In this document: piece after piece, positions 31,826-38,649 of the stretch
Position numbering within the stretch: the first letter of the stretch is position 1
How the letters are laid out: the number at the start of each line of letters is the position of its first letter
DNA from: a virus
Strand: one strand, 5' to 3'
DNA: 64,000 nt
IMG/VR virus record: IMGVR_UViG_3300031787_000101
Coordinates: 1 to 64,000 of that record
The notes under the pieces: generated by a model
What the model saw: only the letters and a program-made list of their open reading frames with translations
What the model was told of the DNA's origin: nothing
Databases searched by the model: none
Position numbers and translations under genes: made by a program

Positions 31826-33322
31826 TTATTTTTTATACTGATAACCAATTAACTTTTTCATGTTTTCCATTTCTTCATTCAACAATTTACTTGTTTCACT
31901 TTCTTTTGATTCTCCAAGATTATTCAATATTTTTTCAGCCTTATTAACTGAAGAAGTTTTTGAACCTTTTTTCTTAATAGAACCCTTTTGAGTCGTTTCA
32001 CCAGCAACATCAACAGGTTGTGATTGTCTCTTATATGACGCTTCTAATTGTTCAGCACCATATAAATTTTCTTCATAGTTCTTATAAAATTTATCACCTG
32101 TCTCTGTTGGTACAACATTACCAAGTGGGTTACCGTCGGCATCAACTTGAGCGTTTCCAGTTTTAGAACTACCTTTTAGATTCATTTCAATCCACTCATC
32201 ATTTGGTTTGATTTCATCGAATACAAGATTTGTCTGTCCAGGATAAGCAAAAGCATCTACATATTCATCAACATATTCTGATGGAATATACGCCTTTTTA
32301 CTCATTTTAGAAATTTCACCATTACCTTTTGGAAACATTACAGGATTAGATTCAAACTTACCTTTAGAACCATCCTTAACGTACTCTGCCATTTTTTTGA
32401 ATGAATCTTTATTTGCTTTAGAGTTTTCATTTTTTTCTTTTTTAGAAACTCTGTCATATTGAACCATTCCAGCAGATTTACCCGTCTTCTTAAGATTATC
32501 CTTAGTTTTTTCTTCAAGAACTAATTCTTCAATCATTTCAATTAATTCAGATTCCTTTAAATCAAGAAAATCACCATCACCCATTTTAATTCTATAATTA
32601 ATTGAATCTTTATCGTCACCCGAAACAAAATCAACTTCTTGGTCAACTTCTTCAGGATAATTTCTCATGTACTTTTTCTTCAACGATTGTACTCTTGGGT
32701 TTTCATCATCAGATAGATTAATATCTTCAAAGTCATCGTGTCCCATACCTAAACCCATACCACCTAAATCTTCAGTCACTTCATATTCTTTACCATCAAC
32801 TTCAAAAGATTTTTTACCTTCTTTTTTCGCCTTTGCTAAAGCCCCAGTAAAAGCATTTCCTTCTTCCACTTCTTCTTCCATTTTTTGTAATTTTAAAAAA
32901 TCCGCTTTAGTGAGTTTACCTTTAGGTTCTGCAACATCTAATTTTTTTTGACCACCATGTAGTCTTTCAGTTGTTTCACTTCTTGCATCTTTAGAATCTA
33001 ACGCTAATGCTAAATCAGTGTCTTGGTCTTCTTTAATTCTTTTTTTCATGTTTGATATTTGTTTTTCACCAAAGGCGACTTCGCCACCTTTTTTATTTCT
33101 TTTAAAATGAAACGGCCCATGTGACGAATGTTTACCTCTTCTCATAAACGTATAATCTTCTTCGTCATCATCAAAAACATAGTCATTACCAACTTCTAAA
33201 TCGTACTTATCAACATCTTCATTTGATTCAATTTTTTTGTTGATAGTGTCAGTAATTTCGTTAGCCCTTTCAGTTAAACTTTCATTAACTAAACTTTTTA
33301 TTATTTCATCAAATTTTGACAT
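31826..33322 (-). CDS. Virion-assembly-like protein (498 aa)
   Basis: A 498-residue charged, low-complexity protein with repeated Lys/Glu-rich segments. The portion EEGNAFTGALAKAKKEGKKS followed by FEVDGKEYEV (about residues 155-180) is a module I associate with prohead-core or scaffold-like phage proteins, and the C-terminus ends in a short helix (ENMKKLIGYQYKK). No catalytic motif and no membrane span. It could be a scaffold, an internal head protein, or a precursor cleaved during assembly. TATAAATA lies 12 nt upstream of the ATG. It is followed upstream by a protein with repeated EATGA motifs. Confidence 0.5.
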   Translation of the reverse strand: MSKFDEIIKSLVNESLTERANEITDTINKKIESNEDVDKYDLEVGNDYVFDDDEEDYTFMRRGKHSSHGPFHFKRNKKGGEVAFGEKQISNMKKRIKEDQDTDLALALDSKDARSETTERLHGGQKKLDVAEPKGKLTKADFLKLQKMEEEVEEGNAFTGALAKAKKEGKKSFEVDGKEYEVTEDLGGMGLGMGHDDFEDINLSDDENPRVQSLKKKYMRNYPEEVDQEVDFVSGDDKDSINYRIKMGDGDFLDLKESELIEMIEELVLEEKTKDNLKKTGKSAGMVQYDRVSKKEKNENSKANKDSFKKMAEYVKDGSKGKFESNPVMFPKGNGEISKMSKKAYIPSEYVDEYVDAFAYPGQTNLVFDEIKPNDEWIEMNLKGSSKTGNAQVDADGNPLGNVVPTETGDKFYKNYEENLYGAEQLEASYKRQSQPVDVAGETTQKGSIKKKGSKTSSVNKAEKILNNLGESKESETSKLLNEEMENMKKLIGYQYKK

Positions 33323-33343
33323 TTATGTTTTATATATAAATAC

Positions 33344-33874
33344 TTAATTAATTGAGTTTTTTAAAATATCTTCTTTAATTATTTTACTTAAAATATTTTT
33401 GTCAATTTGGTATTCCTTTGATAATTTTTCAAGTAAACTTTCAAAAATATCTAATTCAGTTAATTTTAAAGCGTTAATATCTCCTTGATTACAATATGGG
33501 TATTTTAAACATTTCTTTTTTACTTTAACAAACTTACCACCTTTATATAAAGGTTTTGAAGCTCCTCTCCAATCTTTCTTACTTTGGGATTTAGCTAAAA
33601 ATGATGGCCCTGAATATTGTCCCGCAGAAGACGCCCCTGTCGCCTCAGTCGCTTCAACTTTTTTAATGTCATCAGAATTTTCTTCTTCCATTTTACTACC
33701 AAATAACGGTGCCGAAAAACTACCAGCACTACCAGCACCAGTCGCTTCAGTATTCTCTTCTTTTTTCTCACTCAGTTCTTCTGAGAATTTGTTAAAATCA
33801 CGAATTGAATCTGAATCTTTTGTTGTATAATTTGACTTAATCGCCTTCATTAAATTTTGTTTCAAGTTTTCCAT
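33344..33874 (-). CDS. Hypothetical protein with repeated EATGA motifs (176 aa)
   Basis: A 176-residue protein. Two copies of EATGAxSAGx(Y/F)SxPxF occur at residues 43-58 and about 79-94, embedded in Glu/Lys/Ser-rich linkers, and a basic segment with two cysteines follows (KKKCLKYPYCNQGD). The C-terminal 50 residues are helical. The repeats look like short peptide tags, perhaps binding or cleavage sites in virion assembly, rather than a folded domain. It stands next to the assembly-like protein at 31826 and is probably co-transcribed with the lysis genes upstream. Confidence 0.5.
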   Translation of the reverse strand: MENLKQNLMKAIKSNYTTKDSDSIRDFNKFSEELSEKKEENTEATGAGSAGSFSAPLFGSKMEEENSDDIKKVEATEATGASSAGQYSGPSFLAKSQSKKDWRGASKPLYKGGKFVKVKKKCLKYPYCNQGDINALKLTELDIFESLLEKLSKEYQIDKNILSKIIKEDILKNSIN

Positions 33875-33879
33875 CTCTA

Positions 33880-34122
33880 TTATTTTTTAATTTTTGATTC
33901 CCAAACACTTCTATTCATCCAAAGATATTCATAGAAATCTTTCATGGATTTTGCGATTAAATCTCTAACATTTTTTTCTAACTTACCTCTTTCAATTTCT
34001 TTGGAAATTAACTCTAACATTTTGTTTTCAAATTGTTTAACAGTTTGTGAATCTAAAAAACTTTTGATTTCAGATTTAACAATTTTTTCTATTTCGTTTT
34101 TTTCAGATTGATTGAAAGCCAT
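33880..34122 (-). CDS. Small helical protein (80 aa)
   Basis: About 80 residues from the ATG at 34122, which is 2 bp below the stop of the upstream coiled-coil protein gene. It is entirely helical and charged (EKNEIEKIVKSEIKSFLDSQ, KMLELISKEIERGKLEKNV) with a Trp-rich end (YEYLWMNRSVWESKIKK). The family is unknown. Position in the lysis and assembly region is the only functional hint. Confidence 0.5.
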   Translation of the reverse strand: MAFNQSEKNEIEKIVKSEIKSFLDSQTVKQFENKMLELISKEIERGKLEKNVRDLIAKSMKDFYEYLWMNRSVWESKIKK

Positions 34123-34123
34123 T

Positions 34124-34546
34124 TTAAAATGCAAGTATTAATAATAATAGTGTTAATCCTCCACCTGTGAAGGTTCCGACTTTCCACCATTTAGTTTTAT
34201 CGTTATTGGTTTTAATCTCATCTTTTAAATCATCAGTCATATTAACATACAAACCAATTTGTTTATCTTTCTCCCCAATGATTATTTGATTGTTTTTATC
34301 TTTCTCTTCTAAAATCTCAATCTTCTTATCTTTATCCCCTTCTCTCTTTTCTAATAAGGAAATTTTAGAATATAATTGTTGGTTTTCTTCAACACAACCA
34401 TCTAACTTAATTAAATCTTTGGCAATCTTTCTTGCAACTTCAGAACTGATAACAACCTTTGTAGTATCTTTACTTACCGTATTTGTCTGTGAAAAAATGT
34501 TGAAGCTCATCATTACCGAGATTATCAACAGAAGCAACTTTTTCAT
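34124..34546 (-). CDS. Candidate spanin-like protein: signal, coiled coil, C-terminal membrane anchor
   Basis: A 140-residue protein: Sec signal (KKLLLLIISVMMSFNIFSQ, flavobacterial FSQ cleavage), a periplasmic coiled coil (residues about 50-110, with heptad-like ISLLEKREGDKDKKIEILEE), and a C-terminal hydrophobic span (GTFTGGGLTLLLLILAF). The two membrane ends with a periplasmic coil suit a protein linking or fusing membranes in lysis. Its first 77 bp overlap the end of the preceding N-anchored coiled-coil gene in another frame, as seen in Rz/Rz1 pairs. An outer-membrane lipobox is absent, so the role is inferred. Confidence 0.5.
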   Translation of the reverse strand: MKKLLLLIISVMMSFNIFSQTNTVSKDTTKVVISSEVARKIAKDLIKLDGCVEENQQLYSKISLLEKREGDKDKKIEILEEKDKNNQIIIGEKDKQIGLYVNMTDDLKDEIKTNNDKTKWWKVGTFTGGGLTLLLLILAF

Positions 34547-34814
34547 TTGTTTTCTTTTTAATTACGTTTATGTTGTTATCAACTAATTGAATTTCTTGAG
34601 TTATTTCAGATATATTAACATCAAGTTCTACCAATTTATTATCCAATTCTTTGTTTAGAATTGAAACTGAATCAATTTTTGTTTGAATACTATCAATTGA
34701 GTTTTGATACTTTTCAACATCAGTTTTAATTTGGTTTGTCGTAATAATATTATAGACAAACAAACCAATAATAATTAAAAATAAAATTCCAATTATATTA
34801 TTCTTATTGCTCAT
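34470..34814 (-). CDS. Candidate i-spanin-like protein (N-terminal anchor plus coiled coil)
   Basis: A 114-residue protein: a single N-terminal membrane span (NIIGILFLIIIGLFVYNII), then about 85 residues of coiled coil (VEKYQNSIDSIQTKIDSVSI, LDNKLVELDVNISEITQEIQ). This is the architecture of Rz-type inner-membrane spanins. It overlaps the next gene by 77 bp in a different frame, is near a PGRP-type amidase (35402), and shares the transcript with other coiled-coil envelope proteins. Alternative: a baseplate or tail accessory membrane protein. Confidence 0.5.
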   Translation of the reverse strand: MSNKNNIIGILFLIIIGLFVYNIITTNQIKTDVEKYQNSIDSIQTKIDSVSILNKELDNKLVELDVNISEITQEIQLVDNNINVIKKKTNEKVASVDNLGNDELQHFFTDKYGK

Positions 34815-35412
34815 TTGTCTCAGGTTTTGTTTTCTTTCTACTAGCGATTATTTTAGCCCATTTAGACTTAAACTTTTCATAATAGGTTTGTAACTTATTA
34901 ATTGCTTCAGTAAAGTTTTCATCAACTTTCACCATATCACCACTAATATATAATCCGTTATTCTCACCAATAGTGAAATAGAATTCAATATCAAAATCAA
35001 CAATTTTACCACTCCAATCAACATTATTTTGATAAACGTTTAATTGATTAAAATTAACCAAATCTGAAACTTCGGCAACAAACTCATCCATTGTTTCTTG
35101 GAAAGCTTTCTTATCATCCGTTGTTAATTCAACATCTTTTCTATCTTTTCCGTGTATAGTTAAAATACCTCCTGAAATTCTGTAACCTTGTTCGATTTCA
35201 TTTTTCTTTTCTTCATCGTCTTGAATTTCATCTTCAACAGCCGCAGGTACATTATACTTTGTTGCAATTGTATCAACTTCAGGTTTTTCAGATTGTTCAA
35301 ACAAATAAGTTTTCTTTATCTCTTGGATATGTTCCTTAACAACAGAATTATTGTTGTTAACCAAATCTCTCATTTTTTTAATTTGGTCTTTAATGTCTTG
35401 GTTATCTCTCAT
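34804..35412 (-). CDS. Hypothetical protein (202 aa)
   Basis: A 202-residue soluble protein. The N-terminus is a charged helix (DQIKKMRDLVNNNNSVVKEH), a middle low-complexity acidic linker follows (EDEIQDDEEKKNEIEQGYRI), then a beta-rich domain (GILTIHGKDRKDVELTTDD, YFTIGENNGLYISGDMVK) and a final helix with a Lys-rich tail. The family is not recognised. It overlaps its neighbours by 11 bp on each side; it is probably a virion or lysis-associated protein. Confidence 0.45.
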   Translation of the reverse strand: MRDNQDIKDQIKKMRDLVNNNNSVVKEHIQEIKKTYLFEQSEKPEVDTIATKYNVPAAVEDEIQDDEEKKNEIEQGYRISGGILTIHGKDRKDVELTTDDKKAFQETMDEFVAEVSDLVNFNQLNVYQNNVDWSGKIVDFDIEFYFTIGENNGLYISGDMVKVDENFTEAINKLQTYYEKFKSKWAKIIASRKKTKPETNEQ

Positions 35413-36004
35413 CATTTTCTATTAAGTTTTTAAATTTTTCATAATCAAATGCCGGACTTATATCGGTATATCTACTATTATAATTACTTCTACATACAAT
35501 ACCGTTGAATAATTTAACACCATCAACTTTTGTATTATGTCCAATAAACTTATTGTCTATTGAAAATTTTACAAGTAATTTTTTTGAGAGCTCTACAAGT
35601 GAATTTAATTGTTCTTCACTATATGGTTCCCAATATAACTTATCCTTCCATTTTTTTTGAAAAATAGATTTACTATAAATATCCCCAATCCAATTAGAAT
35701 ACGATAAACCTAATGGTGTTTTTTGTAACCATCCAAGATTTTCTAAACAAATTACGATTGAATTTCGATTTACCTCTTGGTCATCAAAATAGTTAGTATA
35801 ACTATCATCTGAAATTAAGTTTAAAATATTCCCTTCTTTTGTTATAAAGTAGTTCGGTATCTTATCATAAGAACCATTCTTACGATATTTTAATGAATTA
35901 AGAAAATTTTCAGCGGGACGAAAACTATGACAAAGAACTATTTGTCTTTTTTTCTTATTTTTTTCAAACTTAGGAAACTTTCCATATTTTTTAATATTAA
36001 GCAT
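35402..36004 (-). CDS. N-acetylmuramoyl-L-alanine amidase (endolysin, Amidase_2/PGRP fold)
   Basis: A 200-residue single-domain amidase. The Zn-binding His of the first strand is at RQIVLCHSFRP (H26), the second His in KFIGHNTKVDG (about residue 156), and the family end SRYTDISPAFDYEKF carries the acidic third ligand region; SIVICLENLG is the central strand. Such enzymes cut the amide bond between muramic acid and the peptide stem. No signal peptide, so it depends on a holin-type pore. It lies between a four-span membrane protein (35997, overlap 8 bp) and coiled-coil membrane proteins, forming a lysis cassette. Confidence 0.85.
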   Translation of the reverse strand: MLNIKKYGKFPKFEKNKKKRQIVLCHSFRPAENFLNSLKYRKNGSYDKIPNYFITKEGNILNLISDDSYTNYFDDQEVNRNSIVICLENLGWLQKTPLGLSYSNWIGDIYSKSIFQKKWKDKLYWEPYSEEQLNSLVELSKKLLVKFSIDNKFIGHNTKVDGVKLFNGIVCRSNYNSRYTDISPAFDYEKFKNLIENDER

Positions 36005-36935
36005 CCCTCTTTGTATAGTTTAAAACCTTGTAAACTTCACCCTGTTCGGAAAGTTCATTATTTTTTTTTTCAACCTCTTCAGGTTGTATATCAATTTCTT
36101 TATCAAGTAATCCCATGTAGACAGTATTATCATACTGACTTTCTTCAGTAATAGGTTTAATTTCTTCGATAGGTTCTTCTACAACATCTTTAGTTATTAT
36201 TTGATTATTATTAATATTTTCATTAACAATTTCAGTATAAGCATTTAAAACTTCTTCAATTTTACGTAAATCTTCTTCTGATGGTTGGTATGGGTTACTT
36301 TTAGATTTTTGTTCAACAGGATAGTTATTTTTTATTATTTCCTCTAACTTATCCAATTCTTCACTAGTAGGTGTCCATTTTTCTTTCTCTTTCTCTTTAA
36401 TTTGTTCTTCAAATATCTTTTGAACATCTTCCTCGGTCAATTCAGTTTTAATATCCTCAACCACTTCTTTATTCTTTTCAGTAAATTTAACCAACATGTG
36501 AGCAAATGTAAGAGAGATGATTGGTAGTAATCCACCAGTTAAAAAAGCTAAAACTGTCTTATGACTATTCAAATCAGTTTTTTCAATTCCCATATTCTCA
36601 AACAAACCTCCAACCATTGAAATCCAATCTTGGAATGTTTGTGATGTTTCATCAATATATGTAAATGAAAAGAATATGTTCCCCAACATTTGAATAAATG
36701 TTACGATGATAAACGGGAAATAAACAAACCTACCCATGTTAACTGACACCGCTGCCAAGGCCGATAATGCCGCAATTTCAATACCCACCGAAAGGTATAT
36801 AGCCCAAGTAAAAGGATTAGATAAACCATAAAAACTCGTAACGTGTGATATAGACACAAACGCTACGAGTAATATTGGAATAACAAAAGCTAAAGAAATT
36901 ATGTTTGTTAAATTTCTACTAAACCAATTTTTCAT
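35997..36935 (-). CDS. Polytopic membrane protein with long cytoplasmic tail (holin-like candidate)
   Basis: A 312-residue protein. Residues 1-about 160 contain four hydrophobic spans (NIISLAFVIPILLVAFVSI, FTWAIYLSVGIEIAALSALA, FVYFPFIIVTFIQMLGNIFF, FLTGGLLPIISLTFAHMLV); the remaining 150 residues are acidic and coiled (TEEDVQKIFEEQIKEKEKEK, EEDLRKIEEVLNAYTEIV). It is next to the amidase and overlaps its start by 8 bp, and overlaps the anchored small protein by 4 bp. Placement argues for holin or lysis regulation; a superinfection-exclusion function is an alternative. Confidence 0.45.
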   Translation of the reverse strand: MKNWFSRNLTNIISLAFVIPILLVAFVSISHVTSFYGLSNPFTWAIYLSVGIEIAALSALAAVSVNMGRFVYFPFIIVTFIQMLGNIFFSFTYIDETSQTFQDWISMVGGLFENMGIEKTDLNSHKTVLAFLTGGLLPIISLTFAHMLVKFTEKNKEVVEDIKTELTEEDVQKIFEEQIKEKEKEKWTPTSEELDKLEEIIKNNYPVEQKSKSNPYQPSEEDLRKIEEVLNAYTEIVNENINNNQIITKDVVEEPIEEIKPITEESQYDNTVYMGLLDKEIDIQPEEVEKKNNELSEQGEVYKVLNYTKRDA

Positions 36936-37210
36936 TGACCCAACTCATTCTTGTAATGGTTTATGGGCATATGATTCTTATCCGACAATTCTTCAATTTC
37001 CAAAGTTTTCCAACTTGGAGTTTCTTTGATAATGTTAACTAGTTTATCTTGAGATACTACGATAGTACTTAAAGAGTCAACTTTCTTTGTTAACAACTCA
37101 ACTTGTTTTTCGGTTGTCTTAACTTGTGTTGATGTTCCACATCCTTTAAAAAAGGATAGTAATACGATTACTAAAATCGCGGGAATAAAGTATTTCTGTA
37201 ATTTTTCCAT
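36932..37210 (-). CDS. Small membrane-anchored coiled-coil protein, possible o-spanin or lipoprotein
   Basis: A 92-residue protein: an N-terminal hydrophobic span (YFIPAILVIVLLSFF) ending in KGCGTS, which is lipobox-like but has Lys at -2, then a coiled-coil-like stretch (KTTEKQVELLTKKVDSLSTI). Either a lipoprotein of the o-spanin type or a simple N-anchored protein. First gene of the lysis cluster. The upstream gap (37211-37258) is AT-rich with a near-palindrome but no clear promoter. Confidence 0.45.
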   Translation of the reverse strand: MEKLQKYFIPAILVIVLLSFFKGCGTSTQVKTTEKQVELLTKKVDSLSTIVVSQDKLVNIIKETPSWKTLEIEELSDKNHMPINHYKNELGQ

Positions 37211-37258
37211 AATGTTTTTATATAATTTAAAATTAAATTTATAACAATAAATAGTTGA

Positions 37259-38059
37259 TTACATATAATCGAACAAGGTAACACTCTCATTACGTAACTT
37301 ACGAAGAGCTTTTTCTTTGATTTGTCTAACTCTTTCTTTAGTTAAACTGAAATCTGAACCGATATCTTCAAGTGTTCTTGGGGTACCTGAAATACCATAG
37401 TAATCTTCAATAATCTGTCTTTCTCGTTCATCTAAAATATTCATGATGTTGAATAACCCGTCTTTAAGTTGTTGGTCATTATTGAATACTTCATCAGGCA
37501 TATCACTATCCTTATTCACAATCAAATCAATCAATGTATCACCATCCTCATTAATCTGAGTTTGTAGGTTAATCGTTGATGGTAGGTTAGCAAATCGGTC
37601 ATCAATTCTTTCACCTGTCTTATCTGTACGTTTTTTCTCTTTGTATAAGTCTTGGATGACATTTACAGGAATACGAATTGTTCTTGAGTGTTCGTTCAAA
37701 GATTGTAGGATAGATTGTCTAATCCACCATACCGCATATGATATAAAACGAAGGTTCTTTGTCCAATCAAAACTTTGAATTGCTTTCATAAGTCCGATAT
37801 TACCTTCAGCAACTAAGTCACTGAAATCAACACCCTGCCCTTGATATTGTTTAGCGACTGTAATAACAAATCGTAGGTTACCTTCTAACAATTCTTTACA
37901 TATACCCGCCTTTTCACTATCCGATGTTTCAGGACTTTGCATCTTCGCAGATAATTCCCTTTCTCTCTCAGGAGTCATTACCTTAATACGTCTAAGTTCT
38001 TTAAGGTAGATTTGTACTTCGTCTTGATTAATTGGTATAACTTGGTTTTTTTCCATCAT
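37259..38059 (-). CDS. RNA polymerase sigma factor, primary type of Bacteroidota style
   Basis: A 266-residue sigma-70 protein. Region 1.2 (VQIYLKELRRIKVMTPERE), region 2 (GNLRFVITVAKQYQGQG, then DFSDLVAEGNIGLMKAIQSF, FISYAVWWIRQSILQSLNEH) and region 4 with its helix-turn-helix (RTLEDIGSDFSLTKERVRQI) are complete, while region 3 is short and divergent. It is closest in style to the short primary sigma of Bacteroidota and not to T4 gp55. It could redirect host polymerase to phage promoters; candidates are the TTG-N20-TAnnTTT and TATTTATA elements listed here. The start overlaps the preceding gene's stop by 4 bp (ATGA). Confidence 0.92.
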   Translation of the reverse strand: MMEKNQVIPINQDEVQIYLKELRRIKVMTPERERELSAKMQSPETSDSEKAGICKELLEGNLRFVITVAKQYQGQGVDFSDLVAEGNIGLMKAIQSFDWTKNLRFISYAVWWIRQSILQSLNEHSRTIRIPVNVIQDLYKEKKRTDKTGERIDDRFANLPSTINLQTQINEDGDTLIDLIVNKDSDMPDEVFNNDQQLKDGLFNIMNILDERERQIIEDYYGISGTPRTLEDIGSDFSLTKERVRQIKEKALRKLRNESVTLFDYM

Positions 38060-38604
38060 ATTATTTGTTTTGAGTAAATTTCTAATTGTTTTAATTGGTT
38101 TGCCGACAAACTATCTATACCTTTCTCTTTAATCTTATCCAATAAATCATTAAGCGTCATGACTGGTTCTTCTTGAATAACTTCTTCATAAAAGAGCTTA
38201 AAGAAATCATCAAAAGAACGAGACTTGTGAATATGAATACCTCCGAAAAATTCTGGAATTCCCGTACTATCACTTGTGTATTTATTATATTTTAATTCTT
38301 CTTTTTCTGTCAAAATGTCAGTGTTTCCAAACAAATGTTTTTCTATCTCTTCGTTCATAGAATATATCATGTCAGGGTCAATAGGAAAAACAAAATACAT
38401 TGCCGTTAATTTAACAATATTTTTTTTCATATAGTCGTCTATATGTTCCCAATCCAACTTCGTGCCAAATGTTATTATGACACCACTATCCCCATGTTGG
38501 AATTTTATCTCACCATTTGATATCTGTGATACTGTTTCAGTTAAAAGGTTTAAAGCCTGTGGGTTTTCTTTATATTCCCCGAATGCGAATAATATGTAAT
38601 CCAT
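38056..38604 (-). CDS. Hypothetical protein co-transcribed with the sigma factor (182 aa)
   Basis: About 182 residues from the ATG at 38604, chosen because the promoter at 38618 predicts +1 near 38614. The body is alpha/beta (VSQISNGEIKFQHGDSGVII, TAMYFVFPIDPDMIYS). The C-terminus LDKIKEKGIDSLSANQLKQL is a helix-turn motif also seen at the ends of some Bacteroidota proteins, where it follows other domains. Function unknown; translational coupling to the sigma gene suggests a partner, for example a regulator. Confidence 0.5.
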   Translation of the reverse strand: MDYILFAFGEYKENPQALNLLTETVSQISNGEIKFQHGDSGVIITFGTKLDWEHIDDYMKKNIVKLTAMYFVFPIDPDMIYSMNEEIEKHLFGNTDILTEKEELKYNKYTSDSTGIPEFFGGIHIHKSRSFDDFFKLFYEEVIQEEPVMTLNDLLDKIKEKGIDSLSANQLKQLEIYSKQII

Positions 38605-38617
38605 AATCATAGTTCTA

Positions 38618-38648
38618 CAAAGATAATACAATTTTTTAATTTACCAAA
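38618..38648 (-). promoter_or_regulatory. Leftward promoter of the sigma-factor unit (TTTG-N19-TATCTTTG)
   Basis: On the minus strand TTTG (38648-38645), 19-nt spacer, TATCTTTG (38625-38618). Both boxes are complete. The predicted +1 is near 38614, 10 nt before the ATG at 38604. The promoter sits across the stop of the upstream SbcC-like gene and would give the sigma unit independent, host-driven expression. Confidence 0.65.
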
Positions 38649-38649
38649 C

